In this document: positions 8,078 through 17,009 of the stretch, piece by piece
How positions within the stretch are numbered: the first letter of the stretch is position 1
Layout: every line of letters begins with the position of its first letter
From: DASPJQ01 sp035299065
Lineage (GTDB): Bacteria > Bacteroidota > Bacteroidia > Flavobacteriales_D > UBA2798
Reading direction: 5' to 3'
Length of the DNA stretch: 64,000 nt
Assembly: GCA_035299065.1 (NCBI GenBank)
Contig: DATGXI010000089.1
Location: 27,331 to 91,330, forward strand
Translations under genes and position numbers: made by a program
Notes under the pieces: model-generated
What the model was told of the DNA's origin: nothing
The model's input: the letters and a program-made list of their open reading frames with translations, nothing else
Database searches by the model: none

Positions 8078-11000
8078 TTACCGCATTAAATACATCTTGC
8101 CAAACTCCTTTTTGAAATACGGATCGGCACCACTTGAGCGGTTCTCAATGTCCTGCAAACTGTTGTCTTTTGAAATAACACGGTAAAAATAAACACCGTT
8201 GGCCAGCTGATCACCAAATTCATCACGGCCATCCCAGGCATAGTCAGTCACATTACGGCCAATATAAAGCGGCCCTAATTCGTCAACTGTGATCTCGCGC
8301 ACAACTTTTCCTGAAACCGTAAAAATCTGGATTTTCATGTACTGCGGAAGTTCACTTCCCGTTAGTGTAAATACAAAATGTGTTTTTGTGCTGAATGGGT
8401 TTGGGTAATTCATTACATGTGTTATGGTTTGCGCCTGCACTACTTCAAATTGTATGCGGTATCCATCACCAACCGGACCTGCACCACTCTTATTATCGGT
8501 TTTATCCCATGCACTCACACGTAACATATACATGCCATCCGAGTAAAAAGTTGCATTCCACTCAATTTTGCATTTATTGTCGCTGCCGGCCGGAATAAAA
8601 TTTAATTGTTCAACACCACCATGATTAAAATACACGCGCGACTCAACTCCTGCAGGGTTTGTGAGGTATACGGCAAAGCGACTGGTGTCACCCGGCTGAT
8701 CCATTATAAGGAATTTATTTTCATCGTCAAGGCTCATGCTTATAAATGGTTTAGCACTCACAATGTCACCATTCAGAATATGCCTTCCGTCAAATGTTAC
8801 ATCCAATATAGGGTTTTCATTGTCGGCATTTACACTGAACGGTATGCGTGCAATGTTGTTAAAGTGGTATTGTTCCAGCTGATCATACTGATTCGTGGTT
8901 GATGTGAGTGGAATAGGATTTGCCTCTATCCACAAATAATTATTGCCCGCCACACTCACTGTTGGAATGGTTAGCGTATCCAGCAATGTTTCTCCACTTT
9001 TTAGGGAGTCCTGCATGGCGTAACTAATATAATGCTTAACACGATACTGGTCCTCAATCCAATAATGCACCAATAAACTATCCATGTCCCAAGGGCTAAT
9101 GTTTTTTATTGCCATGGCAAATTTAAATTCATCGCCTTCGGCAATGGTATCGGTACCCAATGTCATGACAAATCCTTCAGCGGGATTAAGGGCTGCTTCA
9201 GGTGCAGGTGTATAAATAATTTGCCAACGTTCAAACCAGGCTGGCGTGAGTGTAACATTGTCAACGGTACGTGCCTGCAATTTTATGTATGGATATAAAG
9301 AAGCATTGACAATGCTGTTTAAATTTAAAACCGAATCATACGGAGTAAATATAGTGTCCAAAAGGGTTGTTTCTCCTCCGGCCGCATTCACACCAATCAC
9401 TTTAATGAAGGTACTGTCACCTGTAATTGGCGACTCATGCGGATGTTGTTTCCAGTAAAGCGTATTCCAATTGTAAGCCGGACCAATTTTTACGGATTCC
9501 ATTTCACCCGGAAGTGCTCCTGCAATGGTATCACTTAGTGAAATTATTGCACCTGTATGAATTGTATCACCAAAAATGTATTTGGTTGATGCGGTGTCAC
9601 ACATGCGGCCCATAACAATAATTGGGCGGTTGGCCATTCCCGGCACAACACTTGTAACTCCAAGGTTTTGATAAAGCGTGTATAAATTCGGGTTGTGCGC
9701 ATCCCACTCGTTGAAATTAGCTGCTCCAAATGTCCACATCATGTAATAGTGTCCGCAAGGAATATCGTTTTGAATCATGTCAACAAGTGAATCCATTTCA
9801 GCTGCTACAGCCTGCCTGAATCCAAAATAATATTCTCCACGAAAACGTCCCATTCCTGTATATGGCCTGCAGTTAAATTGCCCGAAATATTTAATGTTTG
9901 ATACGCTGGCCATGGTTCCATCCCAATTTCCATCAAACGTATGCCACGGATCGGCATCAAACGGATCAATTACTGCAACGTAAATTATTCCTGGTGTCCA
10001 CAAACCTCCAATTATACCATCGTATTCCTGGTTAATGCCATTGATATACCAACCATTGTTGAACGTTTCACCAATCAGAGGAAAACCTATTACATCAACA
10101 CGCACTACATCATCAAGTGCTTCAAAATCCCACTTACGGTTAGGCCTGTCATAAATCAAATGTTTGTACTCATTTTCTTCAAACTGGAAATAATGCGCCT
10201 GGCCCCAACCTTCAACACCGTTTATGTATTGGTACGATGATTCCTGCCAGATAAATGTTGAACTATCAGGACTCACTCGCCAGTAATAAACCATACTGTC
10301 AGCGTGAATAAGAGGTGTAACTGCATCTGTTGATGCCAGTAACCAATTATTTCCGGGTACTGAAACAACACCACCAACGCTGTTTACAATAAGATAACGT
10401 TTAAACGGACTGTTGAATAAATCAGTTGTGTCAAGTTCAAAACGGTACGCACGCATAGGCGCCAACGGATTTACTGTTGAGGCGTGAAACGTTACAATAC
10501 TGTCAGGAACAATTGCAAATTCATAGGGGTAAACCGGGAAAATAGCATTGCCGCTGAATGTATAATTAAACTGAATTTTATTGTTGTTGAACTCGTCATA
10601 CTGCTCCTGCACAACCGGGGTTTCAAGATCAATGGTAATGGTGAATTGATTCACACCGTAAGCCAGGTCATGGTAAACCGGTATGCTGAAAACAACGGTA
10701 TCTTTATAATGCACACCGTTGATCAAAATGGTATATGCACTGTCAACCCCACTTGGGAATTGGCGCGTTAATGTTGCCGTAAATGCCTGGTTGGTTCCGC
10801 GGCCAAGGTTGGTGATGATTAAATTCACATCCATGGTATCATCGGCCAGTGTAATATCGGTTGGCGTGACAAAAACATCGGTGTTTTCAATAACCAGCTC
10901 AGGATACTGATGTGTATTGAGAATAATAGACGGGTCACCATGCAGTGTCATGCCTGTATACACCTCTTCGGGTGGAATGGCGTTAATGGAATCAACCATT

Positions 11001-13321
11001 ACAATACCTGCCTGGTTGGCCTGCAGTGTATTTTGAATATGTTTACCAATGCTTAAACCGTAATTAACCTGTGAAATATCACGCACCAACGAATCGGTAT
11101 AGCGATCAAGCTCCACCACAAAACCCTGTTTAACGGTTGATAAAAACCCAATCACACCTTTGTCGGCAATAAGCGTAAAATCTTCACTTACGCTTAATGC
11201 GCCAGGCTGATGAATGTCGCCCGAGAAACATGAATTTCCAATAAGCAATGGGTACCTTCCCTGGTTTTGCCAGTTGTTTACATCATCTACATTTTGATCG
11301 AAACCGGCAATACTGCCGTGACCAAAAAATATCATCATGGAAACACCATCATTTATACGTTGATTTACTTCCTGGAAATCTACCGGGTCAATTGGATCAG
11401 ATGATGTTTTGTAATACGTTCTTACACTTGCACCGTAGGAGGTGTCTTCAAGTTTTGCTTTATAACTGTTTAAGAAAAACTGGAATTGGTTTTGTTCGGT
11501 TACGGTTGATCCGCCACCAAATTCCTGAACCTGCTTCATCCAGTCCTTGTTTGCTTTTGTGTAAACAGGATCATGCTGCGCCAATTCATACTCAACCATT
11601 TTATCGAGATACTCGTTTATTTGGATGTTGTTTTTTGCTGCAAGACGGCCTGTTGCAATGGCAGGATCAAGATAAGTGCCATTTAACCCTGCTGTTATTC
11701 GGTTATCGCTGCACGGGTAACCAAATGAAGGAACAAGTGATTCACTATACACACCGGCATCGTGGCGGCTTCCTTTATTTGTTCCACTGTAAAATCCTTC
11801 AGACGCTTCGCGCACCGATTTACCAATTAAAAATAAATAATTTGGTTTGCTGGGCCAGGTATCAAGCGCCAAATCACAAAACCTGCGTGAAGCCAGCGAA
11901 TGTTTGTAAATACCGGCCGAAAACTGGTCATAAAGTTCATTGATGGTAACCACCACTACATTGTGTGAGCCTCCTGCGGGTGAACTGCGGTAAGCTGCAT
12001 AAGCAGTTGCACCTGTAAGCAGCTTAGGGTGTGTTATGATCACAAATGCACTGTCAACACCCATGGCAGTATAATCGGTAAACGTTCCGGTGCCATTAAT
12101 TGGTTTAAAATTTGAAAGTGCAATGTTGGTTACCGTGTTAAACACATGGCATGTTACCGGTTTGGTTGAAACATCGTTTGGAACAAGGAGCAGCAAGGTT
12201 GAGTCCATGAGCAATTGACCCGTTGTACGCCACACACTGTCACCAACCATGTACACCAGTGGTGTTAAGCCTCCGTAATTGGCAATACTATATTTGGTAA
12301 CCGGTTGCGAACTGTTGTAATCAACACTAAAACTGGCAGTGGTTGCCAAACCAAAATCAGGTTGGTGCGGGTACTTAATGGTTGTTGACGCCACATTGAT
12401 AATGTCAGACAACAAACTTAAGTCGTCCTCAACATGATAAAGAATATTTGTATTTGTTGTAAGGGAATCAACGGGAATACTAAATGAACGTTTTATCATG
12501 TTGTATCCCAATAACGTTGTGTCAAGTAACAAATGTGGTGGTGCCTGTGATTTATAAAAAATCTGGTTGTGATGGTTGGGCGCCCCGGTCATGGTTAAAC
12601 CTGCATTGGAATTTGCGGCATATACCGCTGTTATAACTGCTTTGGGTGAACCAGGTGAAATATAGGCTAATGGTGTAGCCACTGTTGATGTAATGGTTAC
12701 ACCCAAACCACCAGCAGAAGTTGCTCCCTGGGCTCGCGGTCCATACCATCCTTCGCCATGCACAAAACGCGATTGCGAGGCACCTTCCAATTGCGGACCT
12801 ACGTAGTATTCACTTGAATATTTGGTGAATGCTGTTGATGTATAATAGGGCGCAAGCGGATACGATGAAAAACTGGTATCGGTAAACGAACGGGCACGCA
12901 AATTTGTGGTAAGGTTATTCCAGGTTAAATAATAACGAATGGTGTCGTTATACAAACTAAAATACTGGTCGGGCATGGACGAGGCTCCGCCTGCGTATAC
13001 TAAACTGTCAAGCCACCCATCGTTTTTAAAACCTAAAAACTCAATGTAATCACCATTGTTAAACACACCATCAGCTTCACCTGAAATGTAAATGGCCTGT
13101 TGTTTCTGACGACCGAATAACTGGAAATTTTGGGGATTAACGGTTGAAAGGTCAATACCGGCATTGGCCAGTGTAAGGGAATCAAGGCGATAAATGCCGT
13201 TATTAAAAACCTTAATGGAATAATACTTTTGGGAATAAACTATCCATTCATTTCCATACGGTTGTGCATTTACACAAAAACTACCCGCTATGAAAAGTAA
13301 AAACAGATAGAGTTTCCTCAT
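8078..13321 (-). CDS. PorU/PorU2-like type IX secretion sortase (C25 family)
   Basis: A 1747-residue protein with a signal peptide ending VNAQ. The middle carries a gingipain-type C25 peptidase domain with the catalytic His at ~668 (FFGHGS) and Cys at ~698 (IGNSCFSGD). PorU is the C25 peptidase that cleaves sorting domains from T9SS cargo and attaches the cargo at the surface. Downstream are Ig/CARDB-like beta domains and a FlgD-like C-terminal fold (YPNPF, then YAWDGRDEFGDQLANGVYFYRV). It is far longer than classical PorU (about 1100-1200 residues), matching the long 'PorU2' type. The start overlaps the stop of the PorV-like gene (ATGA), an arrangement expected for partners. Confidence 0.8.
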   Translation of the reverse strand: MRKLYLFLLFIAGSFCVNAQPYGNEWIVYSQKYYSIKVFNNGIYRLDSLTLANAGIDLSTVNPQNFQLFGRQKQQAIYISGEADGVFNNGDYIEFLGFKNDGWLDSLVYAGGASSMPDQYFSLYNDTIRYYLTWNNLTTNLRARSFTDTSFSSYPLAPYYTSTAFTKYSSEYYVGPQLEGASQSRFVHGEGWYGPRAQGATSAGGLGVTITSTVATPLAYISPGSPKAVITAVYAANSNAGLTMTGAPNHHNQIFYKSQAPPHLLLDTTLLGYNMIKRSFSIPVDSLTTNTNILYHVEDDLSLLSDIINVASTTIKYPHQPDFGLATTASFSVDYNSSQPVTKYSIANYGGLTPLVYMVGDSVWRTTGQLLMDSTLLLLVPNDVSTKPVTCHVFNTVTNIALSNFKPINGTGTFTDYTAMGVDSAFVIITHPKLLTGATAYAAYRSSPAGGSHNVVVVTINELYDQFSAGIYKHSLASRRFCDLALDTWPSKPNYLFLIGKSVREASEGFYSGTNKGSRHDAGVYSESLVPSFGYPCSDNRITAGLNGTYLDPAIATGRLAAKNNIQINEYLDKMVEYELAQHDPVYTKANKDWMKQVQEFGGGSTVTEQNQFQFFLNSYKAKLEDTSYGASVRTYYKTSSDPIDPVDFQEVNQRINDGVSMMIFFGHGSIAGFDQNVDDVNNWQNQGRYPLLIGNSCFSGDIHQPGALSVSEDFTLIADKGVIGFLSTVKQGFVVELDRYTDSLVRDISQVNYGLSIGKHIQNTLQANQAGIVMVDSINAIPPEEVYTGMTLHGDPSIILNTHQYPELVIENTDVFVTPTDITLADDTMDVNLIITNLGRGTNQAFTATLTRQFPSGVDSAYTILINGVHYKDTVVFSIPVYHDLAYGVNQFTITIDLETPVVQEQYDEFNNNKIQFNYTFSGNAIFPVYPYEFAIVPDSIVTFHASTVNPLAPMRAYRFELDTTDLFNSPFKRYLIVNSVGGVVSVPGNNWLLASTDAVTPLIHADSMVYYWRVSPDSSTFIWQESSYQYINGVEGWGQAHYFQFEENEYKHLIYDRPNRKWDFEALDDVVRVDVIGFPLIGETFNNGWYINGINQEYDGIIGGLWTPGIIYVAVIDPFDADPWHTFDGNWDGTMASVSNIKYFGQFNCRPYTGMGRFRGEYYFGFRQAVAAEMDSLVDMIQNDIPCGHYYMMWTFGAANFNEWDAHNPNLYTLYQNLGVTSVVPGMANRPIIVMGRMCDTASTKYIFGDTIHTGAIISLSDTIAGALPGEMESVKIGPAYNWNTLYWKQHPHESPITGDSTFIKVIGVNAAGGETTLLDTIFTPYDSVLNLNSIVNASLYPYIKLQARTVDNVTLTPAWFERWQIIYTPAPEAALNPAEGFVMTLGTDTIAEGDEFKFAMAIKNISPWDMDSLLVHYWIEDQYRVKHYISYAMQDSLKSGETLLDTLTIPTVSVAGNNYLWIEANPIPLTSTTNQYDQLEQYHFNNIARIPFSVNADNENPILDVTFDGRHILNGDIVSAKPFISMSLDDENKFLIMDQPGDTSRFAVYLTNPAGVESRVYFNHGGVEQLNFIPAGSDNKCKIEWNATFYSDGMYMLRVSAWDKTDNKSGAGPVGDGYRIQFEVVQAQTITHVMNYPNPFSTKTHFVFTLTGSELPQYMKIQIFTVSGKVVREITVDELGPLYIGRNVTDYAWDGRDEFGDQLANGVYFYRVISKDNSLQDIENRSSGADPYFKKEFGKMYLMR

Positions 13322-14409
13322 AGTGATGATTTAGTGTTGTTGGGTTTTATGATATCGATCCTGAGCGAAAATACATTTGAATACAATGCATCTGAAACAT
13401 TGCCCACATCGGTAAAGGCGTAGTCAATTGAAAAGATTTTAATTTTTACACCTACGCCAAAATTTGGCTGCACGTTTAGTTCTTCAGACCCTTCAAATGT
13501 TTTTACGCGTTGAATGTTTCCTATACCACCACGTAAAAATACAATGCCTTTGTAACCCGCTTCAAACCCGGCATGCGGATCAAAACTTACTGCTTTACCT
13601 GGGATTAGTACATTGCGTTTACCATCAAACGTCATGTCAAGATCCACTTCACCGGTTATGGAAAAATGTTTTTTGAATTTATGCGTGTAAGCAGCACCCG
13701 TTAATAATTTTGGAAGTGTAATTTCCAATGAGTTTTTAGGAATTTCATTTCCTGTGGCGGTAAACACCTCCTGCATGGTTTCACTCAGGTTATAGGACCA
13801 GGCGTTAAAGGTTGAAGTAATATCACGGCCAACAGCGGCAAATCGCCAGTTCTTTTTGGTATAGGTCATTGCTGCATCAAGGCCAAAACCCCAGGCTTTG
13901 CCAAAATCACCCACTTTGCGGTGAATTATTTTTGCATTTCCTCCAAAGTTCAACCCTGCAATACGCGATTTGCGTGCATAGGAAAAAATAAAGGCATAAT
14001 CGGCAGCCGAAAACGTTGTTACCTTATCGTAATCAATGTTACCCTGTGCGTCAATCAACTCGGTTGTATTGGGAATATCGTCAACACCAAAACGTATCAT
14101 GGAAAATGCTGCGGTACTTTTGTCATCAATGTTTTTTGCAATTCCCCCGTAATCATACTTGGCAATGTTGGCAAAATAGGAAGCGTGCATAAGGCCAACC
14201 TGCATGTCTTTGACATTTACCAGGGCTGCCGGGTTCCAGTACCCACCGGTTACATCATCACATGTGGCTAAAAAGGCATTTGACATACCCAGGGCACGGG
14301 CGCTAACCCCAATGTTTAAAAACTCGTTGCTGTATTTAGGCGTTTGGTCTTGCCCAAAGGTGTTAAGCGTAGCAAGTGAAAGAGTGCAAATCAGGGTATT
14401 TCGAAACAT
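13318..14409 (-). CDS. PorV/PorQ-family outer-membrane protein
   Basis: A 363-residue protein with a signal peptide ending TFGQ and the family signature near the N-terminus: VSARALGMSNAFLATCDD followed by GYWNPAAL, as in PorV/PorQ (FadL-like beta-barrels). The rest is alternating beta strands typical of an outer-membrane barrel. PorV works with PorU as the T9SS attachment complex that receives cargo. The 4-base overlap with the sortase gene supports that role here. PorV and PorQ cannot be told apart with certainty from the sequence alone. Confidence 0.8.
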   Translation of the reverse strand: MFRNTLICTLSLATLNTFGQDQTPKYSNEFLNIGVSARALGMSNAFLATCDDVTGGYWNPAALVNVKDMQVGLMHASYFANIAKYDYGGIAKNIDDKSTAAFSMIRFGVDDIPNTTELIDAQGNIDYDKVTTFSAADYAFIFSYARKSRIAGLNFGGNAKIIHRKVGDFGKAWGFGLDAAMTYTKKNWRFAAVGRDITSTFNAWSYNLSETMQEVFTATGNEIPKNSLEITLPKLLTGAAYTHKFKKHFSITGEVDLDMTFDGKRNVLIPGKAVSFDPHAGFEAGYKGIVFLRGGIGNIQRVKTFEGSEELNVQPNFGVGVKIKIFSIDYAFTDVGNVSDALYSNVFSLRIDIIKPNNTKSSL

Positions 14410-14486
14410 AGTGATAAAGTTAGGTAATTTAGTACATTTTACGGAGTGTATAACTCCAAAAAAGCCGTAAAATTGTAAGATTTGTG

Positions 14487-15422
14487 ATGAAAATGCAAAA
14501 AATCGTGGCCTTTATACCGAATTTGTTTACGCTGGGCAACCTGTTTTGCGGGTGTTTAGGCATAATTTATGCCTTTAATAATCGCCTGGATGCTGCGTTC
14601 TACATGGTTTTGCTGGCAGCGTTTCTGGACTTTTTTGATGGTTTTTTTGCGAGACTCTTAAACGTTAGCGGGGAATTAGGGAAACAATTAGACTCCCTGG
14701 CGGACGCGGTTTCGTTTGGAGTTTTACCTGCCATTGTCATGTTTTTGTTTTTGAATTTTATGATCGATATTAACGGGATTACCTGCGAAGCAGACAATTC
14801 TTTTTGGTCAAAAGGCGAATTATTAGAACAAGCAAAGCCCGCAACAAACTGCTTATTTTCATTTGATCCTGTAAATTATCACCCTTTAAGCTTTGTTGCT
14901 CTTTTGATTGCTCTTTTTTCAATTTATCGTTTAGCCAAATTCAATATTGACACAAGACAGAGCCATGGCTTCATAGGTTTACCCACGCCAGCGAATGCTT
15001 TGTTTTTTTGTTCATACGTATTTTTATTTTTTTATAGCATTGATGAAACACAATTGAATCTTTATTTTCATCCTCCATTAGAAGGATGGACAATTTACCC
15101 CCCGCTCTCTGCCATTCCAGGTCCAATGGATTATCTATACTCCTCAACTATTTTCCATAATTCGGATTTATTAAAACTTATTTATCATCCAATATTAATT
15201 TTATCACTTTGTATCATCTTCTCCCTCCTCCTTGTTTCCCCCATACCCCTGTTTGCCCTTAAGTTCAAAAATTTTGGATGGAATGACAACAAAATCAGGT
15301 ACATATTCCTTGTGCTGGCCATTGGGTTGTTAATAGTTTTTCAGTTGGTTGCCATACCTTTTATTGTAATATTGTACATACTTATTTCGATCATAAACAA
15401 CATTTTTAAAATCACGGTATAA
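14487..15422 (+). CDS. pssA: CDP-diacylglycerol--serine O-phosphatidyltransferase
   Basis: This enzyme makes phosphatidylserine from CDP-diacylglycerol and serine, the precursor of phosphatidylethanolamine, in the inner membrane. The CDP-alcohol phosphotransferase signature D-G-x2-A-R-x8-G-x3-D-x3-D is complete: DGFFARLLNVSGELGKQLDS followed by LAD. About eight hydrophobic helices cover the 311 residues. A GTG at 14484, the ATG at 14487 and another ATG at 14493 are all possible starts, and the ATG at 14487 was taken. It has its own promoter region, shared with the divergent porV gene (14410-14486). Confidence 0.9.
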   Translation: MKMQKIVAFIPNLFTLGNLFCGCLGIIYAFNNRLDAAFYMVLLAAFLDFFDGFFARLLNVSGELGKQLDSLADAVSFGVLPAIVMFLFLNFMIDINGITCEADNSFWSKGELLEQAKPATNCLFSFDPVNYHPLSFVALLIALFSIYRLAKFNIDTRQSHGFIGLPTPANALFFCSYVFLFFYSIDETQLNLYFHPPLEGWTIYPPLSAIPGPMDYLYSSTIFHNSDLLKLIYHPILILSLCIIFSLLLVSPIPLFALKFKNFGWNDNKIRYIFLVLAIGLLIVFQLVAIPFIVILYILISIINNIFKITV

Positions 15423-15440
15423 GTACTTATGCTAATAATT

Positions 15441-15530
15441 TTAGCCACAAAGACGCCAAGCCACAAAGTAACACCAAATACTATTTGTGAACCCTGGTGT
15501 GCTGGTGCCTTAGTAGCAAAGAAAGAACTG
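15441..15530. repeat. Degenerate palindromic intergenic repeat
   Basis: Between pssA and purS, the left arm GCCACAAAGACGCCAAGCCA and a right arm that reads GCTACTAAGGCACCAGCACA on the opposite strand are imperfectly complementary. This resembles the 'ccacaaag...caccaag' palindromes scattered through many Bacteroidota genomes (from memory, not searched). Confidence 0.3.
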
Positions 15531-15551
15531 GTTAATTATAGAATTTAAACT

Positions 15552-15806
15552 ATGCAATTTAAAGCTGAAATTGATGTAATGCCACTTGAGGCGCTACTTG
15601 ACCCGCAAGGCAAAGCTGTAACCAACAGCATGAAAAACTTAAACCTGGGCGAAATTACCAATGTGCGCATTGGAAAACACATGACGCTTGTGGTGGATGC
15701 AAAAGACAAAAAAGAAGCTGAGAAAAAAGTGGATGAGGCTTGTAAGAAGTTACTTTGTAACCAGATTATGGAGTCGTACAAATTTACTTTAACTGAAGCG
15801 AAATAA
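15552..15806 (+). CDS. purS: Phosphoribosylformylglycinamidine synthase subunit PurS
   Basis: An 84-residue protein with the PurS pattern: an N-terminal strand FKAEIDVMPLEALLDPQGKA, then the conserved VRIGKHMTLVVDA strand and a helix ending in CKKLLCNQIMESY. PurS forms a small dimer that bridges PurQ and PurL in the three-subunit FGAM synthase of purine synthesis, passing ammonia to PurL. purQ and purL are not adjacent here, so the gene stands alone between pssA and a structured intergenic region. The length is typical for the family. Confidence 0.88.
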   Translation: MQFKAEIDVMPLEALLDPQGKAVTNSMKNLNLGEITNVRIGKHMTLVVDAKDKKEAEKKVDEACKKLLCNQIMESYKFTLTEAK

Positions 15807-15817
15807 CTTTACAGTTT

Positions 15818-15884
15818 ACAGTTCTCAGTTAGTTTAGTTAATTAGTTCTGGTACAAACTTAGCCAACTAACTGAAAACTGCAAA
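15818..15884. repeat. Long inverted repeat downstream of purS
   Basis: The left arm CAGTTCTCAGTTAGTT and the right arm AACTAACTGAAAACTG form a 9-bp plus 5-bp stem separated by a 2x2 mismatch. It could terminate purS or the RNA candidate on the minus strand, though it is AT-rich and has no clear T run. Confidence 0.4.
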
Positions 15885-15900
15885 CTCAATAACTGCTATC

Positions 15901-16078
15901 AACGGTTCTCGTCCGCCCCGAAAGCCTGACCTTAATCTGCCAGGATGTTGGGTGCCCGGCCCCAGAGCGGACGCACAGCACAAAAGTTAATACCCAACGT
16001 AAACTCTCTTGTACTGCTTTTTCCCGTTGTCTTAAAAAATCCTCCTTTCTTAGGTTTTTTAAGAGCAATCAAACCGTT
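15901..16078 (-). ncRNA. Candidate structured RNA with pseudoknot, unidentified
   Basis: Read on the minus strand, this GC-richer island forms several long helices. CAGUACAAGAG (16016-16006) pairs with CUUUUGUGCUG (15986-15976) over 11 bp including two G-U pairs. GUUGGGU (15998-15992) pairs with ACCCAAC (15953-15947). CGUCCGC (15973-15967) pairs with GCGGACG (15916-15910). An outer AACGGUU (16078-16072) pairs with AACCGUU (15907-15901). The second and third helices interlock, giving a pseudoknot. The G-U pairs would be C-A mismatches on the plus strand, which favours the minus strand. It does not match RNase P, tmRNA or SRP RNA signatures I know. A 6S-like or lineage-specific RNA is possible. 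Confidence 0.4.
16031..16063. terminator. AT-rich terminator-like hairpin
   Basis: The arms CTTAAAAAA(T)CCT and AGGTTTTTTAAG enclose a short loop. It can fold on either strand. On the minus strand the loop side contains AAGGAGG. It lies inside the candidate RNA region, so it may be one of its helices. Confidence 0.45.
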
Positions 16079-16124
16079 AGTTTAATGCAGCGGGAATAAA
16101 AAAGTAACAACCCGGTTTATTGAT

Positions 16125-16200
16125 TCATAATTCATAGTTCGTAATGAAAGGCCAGGGCTATTCAATTCATAATTTAGTATTCATGATTCATAATTACAAC
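16125..16200. repeat. Cluster of short 'ATTCATAATTCATA' repeats
   Basis: Several direct and inverted copies of a TTCATAAT/ATTCATGA-type motif lie in gene-free sequence. The remainder of 16079-16297 shows no coding potential. Confidence 0.35.
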
Positions 16201-16297
16201 CCATGAATTGAAAAGGGGCCGCCAAACACCAACCATGGTGCACCCGTTTAAGGAAGTTTATTTAATGAATGATGGGTTGAAAGATGAATTTTGCGGG

Positions 16298-16675
16298 TTA
16301 AACTTGCTTTGATTTTTTAAAAAGATACACCACCTCACTCACCAAAAAGCTCATGTACCCAAACACAAAAAACACCGCAAGGAATTTGGCGTTTTCACCT
16401 GCTTTTAGAATAAGAATCACCACAACCAAAACGGCCAGCAACATGCGTATGCTTGACACCATCATAAACGCATTAATAAAATCTTTTGGTTTTGATTTCA
16501 TTTTTTGCTCAATAAAATAAGAGCCCGCGGTTGTGGTTAAAAAAAGATACACAAACAAAAAATGAAAACCCCAATGCGGCAATTCACGGTTGGTAAATTG
16601 CGGAAACATGAACTGCATAAGTGCTATAAGGGTTATAAGCACGAGCAGGTTGATTAGCAGGAAACGGGCGTTCAT
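16298..16675 (-). CDS. Small four-helix membrane protein of an ATP-synthase-type accessory block
   Basis: A 125-residue protein starting at MNARFLLINLLVLITLIALM. The longer frame adds a Cys-containing extension overlapping the intergenic space, so the inner ATG is preferred. It has four membrane segments and few charged residues apart from the loop EQKMKSKPKDF. In many Bacteroidota the order bactofilin, AtpZ/AtpI, small membrane protein leads into atpB. Position and topology fit that gene, but no atp gene follows here. The function is unknown, and assistance in ATP synthase assembly is an inference from position only. Confidence 0.65.
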   Translation of the reverse strand: MNARFLLINLLVLITLIALMQFMFPQFTNRELPHWGFHFLFVYLFLTTTAGSYFIEQKMKSKPKDFINAFMMVSSIRMLLAVLVVVILILKAGENAKFLAVFFVFGYMSFLVSEVVYLFKKSKQV

Positions 16676-16772
16676 GGGACAAATGTACTTGATTTTTTTT
16701 GAACCACTTACGTTGGCTTTGGAACAGGTGGGGCAAATCACCAATTTGATGTTAAACGTGCCTCAACGTAAT

Positions 16773-17009
16773 TTACTTTTTGCGGGTGTCAAGTATTATG
16801 ATGTAGATGGAGAGTGCCAGCCCAATAAAGCCCAGTACCAATGTAAATACAGGCATTTTTAAGTTTAAATACGCATCAAGGTAATGGCCTCCTAAAAAGC
16901 CGGCTGTAATAACCGCGCCCATTTTGAAGCTCATGGCCGAGTACTTGTACAAATCACCCGGGCCCTTTTGATTTTGCTTAGGCAACGGCTGCTTTTTTAT
17001 CAGGTTCAC
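16773..17009 (-). CDS. AtpZ/AtpI family protein
   Basis: A 78-residue, two-helix protein: a basic N-terminus, YKYSAMSFKMGAVITAGFLG, a short loop GGHYLDAYLNLKMP, a second helix VFTLVLGFIGLALSIYIII, and a basic end. This is the AtpZ/AtpI pattern. These small proteins are linked to assembly of the rotor ring of F-type ATP synthase or to Mg2+ supply. Its start lies within the end of the bactofilin gene (32-base overlap), so the two are coupled. Confidence 0.8.
   Translation of the reverse strand: MNLIKKQPLPKQNQKGPGDLYKYSAMSFKMGAVITAGFLGGHYLDAYLNLKMPVFTLVLGFIGLALSIYIIILDTRKK

Noticed and set aside
11248..11943. 231-codon plus-strand frame inside the sortase gene
   Set aside because: Shadow of the conserved C25 domain on the other strand, with His/Cys/Leu-rich composition typical of antisense frames.
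15886..16068. 60-codon minus-strand frame across the candidate RNA
   Set aside because: No plausible ribosome-binding site and start pair, no protein-like composition, and it coincides with strongly base-paired sequence, which explains the open frame better.
15901..16078. RNase P RNA, tmRNA or SRP RNA
   Set aside because: The universally conserved segments I know for these (GAAAGUC and ACAGAA of RNase P; the tag-coding and CCA-ending acceptor of tmRNA; the GGAAGG loop of SRP RNA) are absent.
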